A DNA stretch of 64,000 nucleotides from Halopseudomonas pelagia CL-AP6. Its GTDB lineage: Bacteria > Pseudomonadota > Gammaproteobacteria > Pseudomonadales > Pseudomonadaceae. Position 1 is the first letter of the stretch; each line of letters starts with the position of its first letter. The DNA lies in the NCBI RefSeq assembly GCF_000410875.1, contig NZ_AROI01000023.1, positions 23,329-87,328 on the forward strand, read 5' to 3'. The position numbers were made by a program, and so were the translations under genes. This document shows, piece by piece, positions 34,733-45,126 of this stretch. The notes under the pieces are model-generated. The model ran no database searches and was not told where the DNA came from. It saw nothing but the letters and a program-made list of their open reading frames with translations.

Positions 34733-35203
34733 TCACATCGCCCGCACGCTATCAATCTGCTTGGCTAGAAGCAGCGTTTCATGCTCTTCCAGCGCCAACA
34801 ATTCTTCCATCAACTCGCGTACCTCAGGGGTTGGAGCGCGCCCTGCAGCAGAACGGTAAAGCTCTATCAACTGGTTGTGGATAGCAAAAATCTCTTCGCT
34901 GATCTCCTCAAAACCCAGGCCAACAAAAGACAGCGTCTGACGCTTGTCGGCTGGCAGCTTTTCACTCAGATGCTCGTACAACCAGGTGTGCAGTGCGCCA
35001 GCATCCCCGTGCTGCTTGATCTTGCTCACCACATCATTGAGTTTGCGCTCATGATCAGCCAGATACTCGAGCAACCATTTGGCCTTTTCACCTGACTCCC
35101 CGGTCATGCCTTGCTCCAGACGTTCAGCCAGATTGCGGTGCAGTGCACCGGTCCACTCAATCAGTTCCTCGTAGGTTTCTGCCTGCATTTTCTTATCCAC
35201 CAT
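34733..35203 (-). CDS. Ferritin-like domain protein
   Basis: 156-residue all-helical protein. It has ferritin/rubrerythrin-like Glu-x-x-His pairs: EYLADHERKLNDVV near residue 50 and LALEEHETLLLAKQID at the C-terminus, with EEISEEIFAIHNQLIELY between them. The start MVDKKMQAET has GGAG six bases upstream; an ATG four codons earlier overlaps that ribosome site. A di-iron role in iron storage or peroxide handling is possible but untested. It is monocistronic, between the accessory operon and amtB. Confidence 0.65.
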   Translation of the reverse strand: MVDKKMQAETYEELIEWTGALHRNLAERLEQGMTGESGEKAKWLLEYLADHERKLNDVVSKIKQHGDAGALHTWLYEHLSEKLPADKRQTLSFVGLGFEEISEEIFAIHNQLIELYRSAAGRAPTPEVRELMEELLALEEHETLLLAKQIDSVRAM

Positions 35204-35321
35204 ATTCAGCTCCATTCCACATGAGGTTGCGTTACCGCTAAGACCCCATGCCCTCTGGTTAGTTTAGCCTGAGTTAAGGCTAGCTCGTGAGAGCATCGCG
35301 CCAGGTTACCCGCTGAAACGA

Positions 35322-35347
35322 AACAGGGCGCCTGAAGGCGCCCTGTT
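35322..35347 (-). terminator. Terminator of glnK-amtB
   Basis: Perfect 11-bp stem AACAGGGCGCC / GGCGCCCTGTT with a TGAA loop, 30 bp downstream of amtB. On the minus strand the stem is followed by TCGTTTC, a short T-rich run. Confidence 0.8.
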
Positions 35348-35376
35348 GGGTACTGCATGAGTAGTCTCAGTCAGCG

Positions 35377-36627
<1,251 letters not shown>

Positions 36628-36680
36628 AATAAGCCCCCCATGTAGGCTTAGTTACTGCATTCAGTGAACGAGGTGACTGC

Positions 36681-37064
<384 letters not shown>

Positions 37065-37278
37065 CTATGCCGAGTTAGAGGCTTTTAGAAACGGACAATG
37101 CACAGATGTTGTTGCAGTCGTCCGCACCGGCAGCACACTCCGGCAGGGCAACGGCTGTCATAGCCTTTATCAACTGCTTCATCTTCTTATGCTCCTTGGA
37201 TGGCTTTTTGCAAAGTCATGCTGCTCAGAGGCGGAATGCGCGAAAAGGTTACTCCGCCCAATTCAGCTGTAAAGTGCG

Positions 37279-37295
37279 TTGCAGAAAGCCTGCCA
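37279..37295 (-). promoter_or_regulatory. Candidate sigma54 promoter of glnK-amtB
   Basis: On the minus strand it reads TGGCAGG, four bases, CTGCAA, with the -24 GG and -12 GC in correct spacing and two mismatches elsewhere. It lies about 75 bp from the NtrC site at 37370-37388, the expected arrangement, and about 260 bp upstream of glnK. glnK-amtB is a classic NtrC/RpoN target. Confidence 0.6.
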
Positions 37296-37369
37296 GTTTT
37301 CATTTATCGCTATATTTCAATCAGTTAAGCCTGAAACCCATGCCATACCCTGGCCATTCGCTTTTATCA

Positions 37370-37388
37370 GCGCACCGTATTGGTGCGC
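37370..37388. promoter_or_regulatory. NtrC-binding site upstream of glnK
   Basis: Perfect palindrome GCGCACC-GTATT-GGTGCGC. It contains the core GCACC-N5-GGTGC of the NtrC consensus exactly. The rest of the 513-bp gap between glnK and ubiK (37020-37532) shows no gene. Confidence 0.8.
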
Positions 37389-37532
37389 CTAGCTTTTGCG
37401 ACGTCCTTATATCGGGCATAAATCCAAGGCGCGCGGAAATGGCACGCGAAGACACCGGGATGTTAGACTCAGCAATCACAAACCGGACCGCTCCTGGAGC
37501 GGCCTCATCGCCAGCTAACAGGTTGTACAGTC

Positions 37533-37790
37533 ATGTTGCATAAAGTCTTGATTGGTGCGGTAAGCAGCCAGGCCACACGCCTGCTGATGAGCGAAAAAGG
37601 CTTGCCTGCGCCGGACATGGAAAAACACCTCAAAAGCCTTCTGCAAAGTGCTCTGGCGAAACTCGACGTGGTCAGCCGCGATGAGTTCGAGACCCAGCAA
37701 GTGGTACTGCAACGCACCCGCGAAAGGCTCGAGGCACTGGAAAAGCGCGTCGCCGAAATGGAGCAACGCGCTCAACCCCCGTCCGTCTGA
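37533..37790 (+). CDS. ubiK: Ubiquinone biosynthesis accessory factor UbiK
   Basis: 85-residue BMFP-type protein (formerly YqiC). An N-terminal amphipathic segment (LIGAVSSQATRLLMSEKG) is followed by a C-terminal coiled coil (LQRTRERLEALEKRVAEMEQ) that forms trimers. UbiK supports the Ubi complex that completes ubiquinone under oxygen. It lies 31 bp before yifB on the same strand, as in P. aeruginosa. Confidence 0.9.
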   Translation: MLHKVLIGAVSSQATRLLMSEKGLPAPDMEKHLKSLLQSALAKLDVVSRDEFETQQVVLQRTRERLEALEKRVAEMEQRAQPPSV

Positions 37791-37821
37791 GCTACCAAGA
37801 CGGGCTGATCAAGGAGCGATC

Positions 37822-39330
37822 ATGTCTCTGGCTATTGTTCACAGCCGCGCCAAACTGGGTATACAAGCGCCAGCTGTTACCGTTGAAGTGCATCTGGCCA
37901 ATGGCATGCCCAGCCTGACACTGGTCGGCCTGCCGGAGACCGCCGTCAAGGAAAGCAAGGACCGTGTACGCAGTGCGCTGCAGAACGCCAACCTGGATTT
38001 TCCCAGCCTCAAACGCATCACCATCAACCTCGCCCCCGCCGATCTGCCCAAAGAGGGCGGACGCTTTGATCTGGCCATAGCACTGGGGCTCCTGGCCGCC
38101 AGCGGGCAAATACCCGCCGATAGCCTGGAACACTGCGAATGCCTTGGCGAGTTGGCGCTGTCCGGCGAACTGCGCCCGGTGCAGGGCGTGTTACCCGCCG
38201 CGCTGGCCTGCCGTGAACAGCAAAGAACGCTACTGCTGCCCCGCGCCAATGCTGCCGAAGCGGCGCTGGTGCGCGGGGTGCGCATTATCGCCGCGGATCA
38301 CTTGTTGCAGCTGTGCGAACATTTACGCGGGGAACGCCAGTTGCAACCGGTTCCGACTGACAGCCAGCCCCAGGCGGCTACCGGGCTCGCTGATCTGATC
38401 GATGTGCAGGGCCAGGCTCAGGCCAAACGCGCGCTGATCGTCGCCGCCAGCGGCAATCACAATCTGCTGCTTTTTGGTCCTCCCGGCACCGGCAAAACGC
38501 TGCTGGCCAGCCGCCTGCCGGGCATCTTGCCGGCGCTGACCGAACATGAAGCCTTGGAAGTTGCCGCCATTCAATCGGTCTGTGGCAGCGAGCCGCTGCA
38601 AGCCTGGCCAGTGCGGCCGTTTCGCTCGCCCCATCATGGTGCATCCGCTGCCGCATTGGTTGGCGGCGGCAGCCAACCCCGGCCCGGCGAGATAAGCCAG
38701 GCGCATCAGGGCGTACTGTTTCTGGATGAACTACCGGAATTCGACCGCAAGGTATTGGAGATGCTGCGCGAGCCGATGGAATCCGGGGTGATTCATATCG
38801 CCAGAGCGCGCGAGCAGTTGAGTTTTCCCGCACGCTTTCAATTAATAGCCGCAATGAACCCCTGCCCATGCGGTTACCAGGGTGACGCATCCGGGCGTTG
38901 CCGCTGTTCGCCAGAGCAGGTGCAACGCTACCGCAGCAAACTCTCCGGCCCCTTGCTCGACCGTATAGACCTGCACCTGGCCATGCATAACGAACCTTTC
39001 AGCCTCGCCGGCCAGACCCAGGGCGACCTCGATAGCAGCAGCGCAGCAAAGCAGGTAAGCATGGCAAGAGCACGTCAACTGGCCCGCCAGACCTGCCTGA
39101 ACGCGCATCTGGATCTGGCCGGTTTGCGAGACCACTGCCAACTGAGCGACGCAGATGGGCAATGGCTGGAGCAGGCTATCGAGCGTCTGGGGCTGTCACG
39201 CAGGGCCAGTCACAAAGTGCTGAAGGTGGGCCGCACACTGGCGGATCTGGCCGGAGAGAGCTCGATCAGCCGTCAGCACTTGGCAGAGGCGCTACAATAT
39301 CGGCAGTTGGACCGGCGCTTATTGGGTTGA
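37822..39330 (+). CDS. comM: YifB/ComM-family Mg-chelatase-like AAA+ ATPase
   Basis: 502-residue protein. An N-terminal Lon-protease-like domain (SLAIVHSRAKLGIQAPAVTV to about residue 180) precedes an AAA+ module with Walker A LLLFGPPGTGKTLLASRLPG near 215, Walker B GVLFLDELPEF near 295 and a zinc-type AMNPCPCGYQGDASGRCRC near 343. A C-terminal Mg-chelatase domain ends near RRLLG. ComM is a bidirectional helicase that helps branch migration in natural transformation. The start MSLAIVHSRAK has an AAGGAG site; an upstream in-frame extension overlaps ubiK and is not used. Confidence 0.92.
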   Translation: MSLAIVHSRAKLGIQAPAVTVEVHLANGMPSLTLVGLPETAVKESKDRVRSALQNANLDFPSLKRITINLAPADLPKEGGRFDLAIALGLLAASGQIPADSLEHCECLGELALSGELRPVQGVLPAALACREQQRTLLLPRANAAEAALVRGVRIIAADHLLQLCEHLRGERQLQPVPTDSQPQAATGLADLIDVQGQAQAKRALIVAASGNHNLLLFGPPGTGKTLLASRLPGILPALTEHEALEVAAIQSVCGSEPLQAWPVRPFRSPHHGASAAALVGGGSQPRPGEISQAHQGVLFLDELPEFDRKVLEMLREPMESGVIHIARAREQLSFPARFQLIAAMNPCPCGYQGDASGRCRCSPEQVQRYRSKLSGPLLDRIDLHLAMHNEPFSLAGQTQGDLDSSSAAKQVSMARARQLARQTCLNAHLDLAGLRDHCQLSDADGQWLEQAIERLGLSRRASHKVLKVGRTLADLAGESSISRQHLAEALQYRQLDRRLLG

Positions 39331-39348
39331 GTAGACCAACAACACAGA

Positions 39349-41043
39349 TCAGAGGTTTCCGCTAATGACCTTCTGGTCTTCTCGGCCCATGCGGTAGGCA
39401 TCGAGGAAGTAGCAGAGCTCTTCGAACGGCATTGCAGGGCTGATAAAGAAGCCCTGCACCTGATCACAACCCATCTGCCGCAGCGCGTTAAGCTGCTGAC
39501 GCTGCTCGACACCCTCCGCGACCACTTCCAGGTCCAGGCTATGGCCCAGGTCGATCATGGCATTGACCAACTGGCGGTCAGAGCCCGCCGCATCAATGCC
39601 TTTAACAAAGCTGCGATCGATCTTCAACAGATCAATCGGCAAACGCTGCAAATGCATAAAAGAGGAAAAGCCGGTACCGAAATCATCCAGCGAGAAACGC
39701 ACACCCAAGCCTGCCATACCCTGCATGGTCATCAGGACCTGATCAGGATTTTGCATCACCGCTGTCTCGGTCAGCTCAAACTCCAGCCAGCGCGGATCGA
39801 TACTGGTTTTTTCCAGCAGCCGTTTGACCGTGGGTAACAGTTGGCTGTCCTGGAACTGCCGAAAAGACACATTTACCGCGATGTGAATCGGCGGCATCTT
39901 GCGCCGCTGCAGTTGAGCCAGGTCGTGACAGGCGCGGGCAATTACCCAGTAACCCATCGGCACGATTAACCCGGTTTCCTCCGCCAGCGGAATAAATTCG
40001 TTGGGGCCCAGCAAGCCGCGCTCAGGATGCCGCCAGCGGATCAGCCCTTCCAGCCCGACGATCTTGCCAGTGCTCAAGTTGACCCGTGGTTGATAATGCA
40101 GCTCGAACTGGTTACGCCGCAGCGCCTGGCGCAGCGCCGTTTCGAACTCGATCAGGTTATTGGCCTGCAGATTGATGCGGTCATCGTAAAAATGGTAGTT
40201 ACAGCCGCGCTGCCCCTTGGCCTGCAACATCGCCATATTGGCGTGCAGCATCAGGCTATCAACGGTTTGCCCAGCCTCTGGGTAAGTAGCGATGCCGATA
40301 CTGCAGCCCAGCAGCAAACTCTCGCTTTCAACAAAAAACGGCTCAGCCATTTCACTGGTCAGTTTTTGCGCAATCTGTAACAGATTGCTGGCGCGGGCGT
40401 AATCCTCGACGATCACTGCGAATTCATCGCCGCCCATGCGCCCGACGGTGTCGGTATTGCGCAAAACCCGGCGCAGCCGGGTAACCACTTCCTGTATGAT
40501 GACGTCGCCGGCACCGTGACCCAGCGTATCGTTAACATGGCGGAAGTTATCCAGATCGATAAACAGCACTGCCAGCGGCTGGTTGGTGCGTAGAGCGCGG
40601 CGCATACCCAGTGTAAGCCGGTCCTGCACCATTTGCCGGTTGCAGACGCCGGTCAGGGCATCGTAACTGGAGGCATGGTTGATAGCCGTTTGCAGATCAT
40701 GCCGCTCGATAGCGTATTTAAGGCAGCGGATCAGTTCGCCGGCACTGGCCTGGTCCCAGATACTGTCATCTACCTGATGCAGGTTCTGATCAAATTCTGG
40801 CTCGCTGGCCAAATGAATCACCGGCACCGGCGCTTCCCAGTCCTGAAGCAGGAAGGCGGGGCGCGCCAATATGGCTTTGACGTCGCCCTCAGCCAGCAGT
40901 TGCCGAGCCGCAGACCAGCTATCGGCCCGAACCAGCTCGTACGGATTGGATCTGAGCGACATGAGACGACGGCACAGCTGCACCGACGCGCCAGGATCGG
41001 TGTCAAGCAGCACAATACGCAGCAATTGACGCTCAGAAGCCAA
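39349..41043 (-). CDS. GGDEF-EAL cyclic-di-GMP protein (PA5295/ProE-like)
   Basis: 564 residues from a TTG start with GGAG eight bases upstream; an in-frame ATG 29 codons earlier lacks one. The N-terminus (LRIVLLDTDPGASVQLCRRL) looks like a degenerate receiver. The GGDEF domain has an intact MGGDEF near residue 225 and the inhibitory RxxD site (RNTD) five residues before it. The EAL domain reads EGL instead of EAL in GLEGLIRWRHPE, but keeps NVSFRQF, FELTET, DDFGTG, KIDRSFV and AEGVE catalytic positions, so phosphodiesterase activity is plausible. It sits next to rep, as PA5295 does in P. aeruginosa. Confidence 0.88.
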   Translation of the reverse strand: MASERQLLRIVLLDTDPGASVQLCRRLMSLRSNPYELVRADSWSAARQLLAEGDVKAILARPAFLLQDWEAPVPVIHLASEPEFDQNLHQVDDSIWDQASAGELIRCLKYAIERHDLQTAINHASSYDALTGVCNRQMVQDRLTLGMRRALRTNQPLAVLFIDLDNFRHVNDTLGHGAGDVIIQEVVTRLRRVLRNTDTVGRMGGDEFAVIVEDYARASNLLQIAQKLTSEMAEPFFVESESLLLGCSIGIATYPEAGQTVDSLMLHANMAMLQAKGQRGCNYHFYDDRINLQANNLIEFETALRQALRRNQFELHYQPRVNLSTGKIVGLEGLIRWRHPERGLLGPNEFIPLAEETGLIVPMGYWVIARACHDLAQLQRRKMPPIHIAVNVSFRQFQDSQLLPTVKRLLEKTSIDPRWLEFELTETAVMQNPDQVLMTMQGMAGLGVRFSLDDFGTGFSSFMHLQRLPIDLLKIDRSFVKGIDAAGSDRQLVNAMIDLGHSLDLEVVAEGVEQRQQLNALRQMGCDQVQGFFISPAMPFEELCYFLDAYRMGREDQKVISGNL

Positions 41044-41207
41044 ACTCGTTTCTCCGAATGATCCATATAAATTAGCTATATAGATCGTATTTATAAAGTA
41101 GGTTATATCTAAAAAATGAGCAATAACCAAGGCGCTTTTTAGCCAAATATCCTATATGCAGTCCGATTTAACGTCATTTAGCCCCACAATCGAGGAGAAA
41201 ACCGCCG

Positions 41208-43220
41208 GTGGCCAGCCTTAACCCGCGTCAGCAGGAAGCCGTCAATGACATCAGTGGGCCGCTGCTAGTGCTCGCCGGTGCCGGCAGTGGCAAGACCAGC
41301 GTGATCACCCGCAAGATCGCCTATCTGGTGCGCGAATGCGGCTTCAAGGCGCAGAACATCGTCGCGGTGACCTTCACCAATAAAGCCGCACGCGAGATGA
41401 AAGAGCGTGTCAGCATGCTAATCAAAGGCAAAGACGCGCGCGGCCTGACAGTCTCGACCTTCCACAATCTGGGGCTGAACATCATCCGCAAGGAACACCA
41501 GCGCCTTGGGTACAAGCCAGGCTTCTCAATCTTCGATCAGCAAGATGCGCAAGCGCTGATCACCGACTTGATGCACCGCGACTATGGCGCCGACGACGGC
41601 ACCGAGGGCATCCAGTCACAGATTTCCAGCTGGAAGAACGACCTGATCATGCCCGACCAGGCGCTGGCCCAGGCCAAGACGCCGCAGGAACAAACTGCGG
41701 CCAGCGTGTATATGCACTACAACCGCACGCTCAAAGCCTACAACGCGGTGGATTTCGACGACCTGATCCTGGTTCCGGTAACCCTGTTCCGCGAGCATCC
41801 CGATATCCTGGAAAAATGGCAGTTCCGCATCCGCTACATGCTGGTAGACGAATACCAGGACACTAACGCCAGCCAATATCTGCTGGTCAAGATGCTGGTA
41901 GGCAATCAGGCGCGCTTTACCGTGGTCGGCGATGACGATCAGTCGATCTACGCCTGGCGTGGCGCCCGCCCGGAGAACCTGGCACAGCTCAAGGAAGACT
42001 TTCCGGCGCTGAAAGTGGTCATGCTCGAACAGAATTACCGCTCGACCAGCCGTATCCTCAAGGCCGCCAATACCCTGATCGCCAACAATCCGCACGTGTT
42101 CGAGAAGCAATTGTGGAGTGAACTGGGCTACGGTGAACCGATTCGCGTGATCCGCTGCCGCAATGAAGAAATGGAATGCGAACGGGTCGCTACCGACATT
42201 CAGACCCAACACTTGAAGCACAAGCGTGACTGGAAGGACTTTGCCATTCTCTACCGCGGCAACCATCAATCCCGCCTGCTCGAGCTCAAGCTGCAGCATC
42301 ATCAGATCCCCTATCACCTGTCCGGCGGCACCAGCTTCTTCGCCCGCCAGGAGGTCAAGGATGTGATGGCTTACTTCCGATTGCTGGTCAATCCGGACGA
42401 CGACAACGCCCTGCTGCGAGTGATCAACGTGCCGCGCCGGGAAATTGGCCCAGCCACGCTGGAAAAACTCGGCACCTACGCCACCACCCGACAGATCAGC
42501 CTATATAAAGCCTGTAGCGAACTAGGCCTGGCCGAGCAGTTGGAGCCGCGCTACTGCGAACGCCTGCAGCGCTTTGGCCACTGGCTCGACAATGTGCGTA
42601 AACAGTGTACCCAGGGCGATCCCATTGAGGCCGTGCGCAGCATGGTCACCGATCTGGACTACGAAAACTGGCTACGCCAGAACTGCTCCAGCGATGACGT
42701 CGCCGCAAAGCGCATGGGCAATGTCTGGGTTCTGGTTGAAGCGTTGAAAAACACCATAGAGCGCGATGAAACCGGCAAGACCGATATCGAAGACGCCATC
42801 GCCAAACTGGTGCTGCGCGACATGCTCGAGCGCCACGAGGAAGAGGAAGACACCGACCGCGTGCAGCTCATGACCATGCACGCATCCAAGGGCCTGGAAT
42901 ACCCGCACGTATTTATCATCGGCATGGAAGAAGAGATTCTCCCGCACCGCTCGAGCATCGAAGCCGACAGCGTAGAAGAGGAACGGCGGCTGGCCTATGT
43001 TGGCATCACCCGCGCCAAACGTACGCTGACCTTCACCTACGCAGCGCGGCGCCGGCAGTTTGGCGAAGTGATTGACTGCCTGCCCAGCCGCTTTCTTGAC
43101 GAGCTGCCCAGCGAAGACCTGGAATGGGAAGGCACCGACGATGCGCCGCCAGAGCAGAAACAGGCCAGGGGCAATTCGGCGTTATCAGACATTCGCGGCA
43201 TGCTCGGCCCAAAAAGCTGA
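41208..43220 (+). CDS. rep: ATP-dependent DNA helicase Rep
   Basis: 670-residue superfamily 1A 3'-5' helicase that clears proteins ahead of the replication fork. Motif I LVLAGAGSGKTSVITRKIAY near residue 20, Ia FTNKAAREM, motif II MLVDEYQDTNASQY near 214, motif III GDDDQSIYAWRGA near 244, motif IV EQNYRSTS near 275, motif V LMTMHASKGLEYPHVFI near 555 and motif VI ERRLAYVGITRAKRTL near 600. The start is GTG with GAGGAG ten bases upstream. Confidence 0.96.
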   Translation: MASLNPRQQEAVNDISGPLLVLAGAGSGKTSVITRKIAYLVRECGFKAQNIVAVTFTNKAAREMKERVSMLIKGKDARGLTVSTFHNLGLNIIRKEHQRLGYKPGFSIFDQQDAQALITDLMHRDYGADDGTEGIQSQISSWKNDLIMPDQALAQAKTPQEQTAASVYMHYNRTLKAYNAVDFDDLILVPVTLFREHPDILEKWQFRIRYMLVDEYQDTNASQYLLVKMLVGNQARFTVVGDDDQSIYAWRGARPENLAQLKEDFPALKVVMLEQNYRSTSRILKAANTLIANNPHVFEKQLWSELGYGEPIRVIRCRNEEMECERVATDIQTQHLKHKRDWKDFAILYRGNHQSRLLELKLQHHQIPYHLSGGTSFFARQEVKDVMAYFRLLVNPDDDNALLRVINVPRREIGPATLEKLGTYATTRQISLYKACSELGLAEQLEPRYCERLQRFGHWLDNVRKQCTQGDPIEAVRSMVTDLDYENWLRQNCSSDDVAAKRMGNVWVLVEALKNTIERDETGKTDIEDAIAKLVLRDMLERHEEEEDTDRVQLMTMHASKGLEYPHVFIIGMEEEILPHRSSIEADSVEEERRLAYVGITRAKRTLTFTYAARRRQFGEVIDCLPSRFLDELPSEDLEWEGTDDAPPEQKQARGNSALSDIRGMLGPKS

Positions 43221-43233
43221 ATCCCGCCCACAA

Positions 43234-43257
43234 AAAAGCCACCCTCGGGTGGCTTTT
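43234..43257. terminator. Bidirectional terminator between rep and cytochrome c5
   Basis: AAAAGCCACCC and GGGTGGCTTTT pair around a very small loop, with an A-run before and a T-run after. It serves rep on the plus strand and the cytochrome gene on the minus strand. Confidence 0.9.
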
Positions 43258-43272
43258 CATGCAGCGCTGAGG

Positions 43273-43704
43273 TTATTCCAGGCCAGACATATGCTGAATG
43301 GAAGCCAGAATTTCTTCATCGGTGCAATCAGCACAGGTACCTTTGGGTGGCATCGCACCAACGCCAGCAATAGCTGACTGGGTCAAGGCATCCAGGCTAC
43401 CGGCAGCGGCCAAACGCGCTTCCCAGGCAGCGGCATCACCGGTTTTAGGCGCTTGCAAAATGCCTGAGCCGTGGCAAGCCGTGCAGTATTGACCATAAAC
43501 CGCCTCACCCGAACGCGCTCCACCTTCACCACCGGCAGAAGCCACAACACCTACTTCTTCAGCGCAGGGATCACCCGCCATGCAAACAGTACCGACCGGC
43601 TTGAGACGCTCAGCAATGGCGTCATGGATCGTATTTGCAAACGCACCGCCAGCCACCAGAACAAGCGTAGCTGCACAGGCAACCAGGATTCTTTTCGCAG
43701 TCAT
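43273..43704 (-). CDS. Cytochrome c5
   Basis: 143-residue periplasmic monohaem cytochrome. The signal peptide (LVACAATLVLVAGGAFA) is cleaved near AFA-NT. The haem motif is CTACH in QYCTACHGSG near residue 78; the Met ligand is in AGVGAMPPKG near 117, and CADCTDEEILAS near 125 adds the cysteine pair typical of cytochrome c5. It is a soluble electron donor to terminal oxidases. A GTG one codon upstream is an alternative start. Confidence 0.88.
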   Translation of the reverse strand: MTAKRILVACAATLVLVAGGAFANTIHDAIAERLKPVGTVCMAGDPCAEEVGVVASAGGEGGARSGEAVYGQYCTACHGSGILQAPKTGDAAAWEARLAAAGSLDALTQSAIAGVGAMPPKGTCADCTDEEILASIQHMSGLE

Positions 43705-43906
43705 CACTTAAACATCCTCATCATGGCTAATCCGTCGGGCTTGATGGCTATACCCGTATAGTGCGAGCGAGTATACCGGTAAACCCGCAGCCAACAAAAT
43801 AGCAACTGTAACCGGCGACATCAGGTCGCAGCCCCAGAAATACTCCCACCTGCACGCAGGGCATGGACGCCGACCCAATCAATGCGTATTATTGCGCCCC
43901 TGTAAC

Positions 43907-43983
43907 GCACCCGTAGCTCAGCTGGATAGAGTACTGCCCTCCGAAGGCAGTGGTCACTGGTTCGAATCCAGTCGGGTGCACCA
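43907..43983 (+). tRNA. tRNA-Arg (anticodon CCG)
   Basis: 77 nt including the encoded CCA. The acceptor stem GCACCCG/CGGGTGC, the anticodon stem CTGCC/GGCAG with loop CTCCGAA (anticodon CCG at 43941-43943) and the T-arm GGTTCGAATCC are all intact. It reads CGG codons. Confidence 0.97.
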
Positions 43984-44028
43984 ATCAAACGAAAAGGCCC
44001 AGCATATGCTGGGCCTTTTCGTTTGATT
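43983..44028. terminator. Terminator after tRNA-Arg (46-bp perfect palindrome)
   Basis: Arms of 23 bp pair without mismatch; the centre is AGCATATGCT and the inner stem is GGCCCAGCAT. The descending arm contains CCTTTTCG, giving a T-run after the GC-rich part of the stem. Confidence 0.85.
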
Positions 44029-44111
44029 GAAGTACACAACGGCAGACGAGACCTCCTCGTCCGGCAAATCGCACCGCGATTTGGACGAAGCGCCACGACG
44101 GGGCAGAGACC

Positions 44112-44531
44112 ATGCATCCATCATTTGAGGAGAGTCGTTTGAGATCCGATGAAATCGTCATGCAGAGCTACGGCCGCTGCTGTGCTTCCGCTAGTTTTTT
44201 TGATGACTTCTACCAACGCTTTCTGGACTCCTCAGAGGAGGTTCGGGAGAAGTTCGTCAATACAAACATGCCTGCGCAGAAACAGCTGCTGCGCCAGGGC
44301 ATCCTCAACCTGGTCCTGTACTCCCGGGGTTTGCCGCCAACCAAGCTCAAAGCCCTGGCCGAGTCGCATTCGCGTGGCAAATTGGATGTACAGCCACACT
44401 TGTACGAACTTTGGCTAGAGTCACTGCTGCTGACCATTGAGCAGCACGATAGTAGTTTCGACACATCCATTAAACATGCCTGGGCGGAAGTCTTGCGCAA
44501 AGGCATTGATGTCATCAAGTCAGGATATTGA
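44112..44531 (+). CDS. Globin-like protein
   Basis: 139-residue single-domain haem globin candidate. Family pattern: a B-C region with ASFFDDFYQRFLDSSEEVRE near residues 27-46, then the E helix LRQGILNLVLYSRGL, and proximal His in LKALAESHSRGKLDVQPHLY near 85. The C-terminal helices contain HLYELWLESLLLTIEQHD. Possible roles are oxygen or nitric oxide handling. A TTG at codon 10 has a better ribosome site (GAGGAG) and would give a 130-residue protein starting RSDEIVMQSYG. Confidence 0.78.
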   Translation: MHPSFEESRLRSDEIVMQSYGRCCASASFFDDFYQRFLDSSEEVREKFVNTNMPAQKQLLRQGILNLVLYSRGLPPTKLKALAESHSRGKLDVQPHLYELWLESLLLTIEQHDSSFDTSIKHAWAEVLRKGIDVIKSGY

Positions 44532-44571
44532 TCGAATCCCATTGAGCACAACATCAACGGAGCCCCGGACG

Positions 44572-45039
44572 CTAGTCACGGAAGTGCGGCCCGGGCCCGT
44601 CATCGGCCAGGTCGTCCTCTGGATTGCGCAGCGGGCAGGCTTTGAGTGACAGGCAACCGCAGCCAATGCAGCCATCGAGCTGATCGCGTAGCTGGGTCAG
44701 TGCATGAATACGTTCATCGAGTGATTGCTTCCAGTGTCGCGAGAGACGTCGCCAGTCCCGTACCCCCGGAGTGCGCTCGGAAGGCAGTGCCTGCAGCGCC
44801 TCGGCAATGTCAGCCAAAGGTACGCCCACCTTCTGAGCCACCTTGATTACCGCCAGCCGCCGCAGTATGGAGCGCGGATACCGGCGCTGATTACCCGCAC
44901 TGCGAAATGCCTTGATCAAGCCTCTGGATTCGTAGAAGTGCAAGGTAGATACCGTCAAACCACTGCGCAGTGCCACCTCTCCAATACCTAGACTGGTCCC
45001 TTTGAGTGTGCCGGAATCCGACTCCCTGACTTGTCGCAT
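44572..45039 (-). CDS. soxR: Redox-sensitive transcriptional activator SoxR
   Basis: 155-residue MerR-family activator. The HTH is GEVALRSGLTVSTLHFYESR near residue 19, followed by RSAGNQRRYPRSILRRLAVI. The [2Fe-2S] cluster is held by four Cys in the CIGCGCLSLKAC segment near residue 123. The start MRQVRESDSG has a perfect GGAGG site, excluding an upstream extension. In Pseudomonas SoxR responds to redox-cycling compounds such as phenazines and drives a small regulon of transporters and oxygenases; a soxbox lies between it and the divergent ridA. Confidence 0.94.
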   Translation of the reverse strand: MRQVRESDSGTLKGTSLGIGEVALRSGLTVSTLHFYESRGLIKAFRSAGNQRRYPRSILRRLAVIKVAQKVGVPLADIAEALQALPSERTPGVRDWRRLSRHWKQSLDERIHALTQLRDQLDGCIGCGCLSLKACPLRNPEDDLADDGPGPHFRD

Positions 45040-45059
45040 ATTTACCTCCGAAAAAGCCC

Positions 45060-45090
45060 TTGACCTCAAGTTATGTTGAGATATTAAAGT
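45060..45090 (+). promoter_or_regulatory. SoxR-dependent promoter with soxbox
   Basis: The soxbox CCTCAAGTTA-TGTTGAGA (45064-45081) differs slightly from the CCTCAAGTTAACTTGAGG consensus. It overlaps a -35 TTGACC (45060-45065) and a TAAAGT (45085-45090) at a 19-bp spacing, the long spacer typical of MerR-family promoters. It reads toward ridA and the MFS gene. Confidence 0.8.
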
Positions 45091-45126
45091 TCTCGCGGCT
45101 TTCTCACAACGACCACGGAGCACCCC

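Noticed and set aside
43907..43983. tRNA-Arg as an integration site of an island
   Set aside because: No integrase and no repeated tRNA 3' end are seen nearby; the downstream palindrome is a normal terminator.
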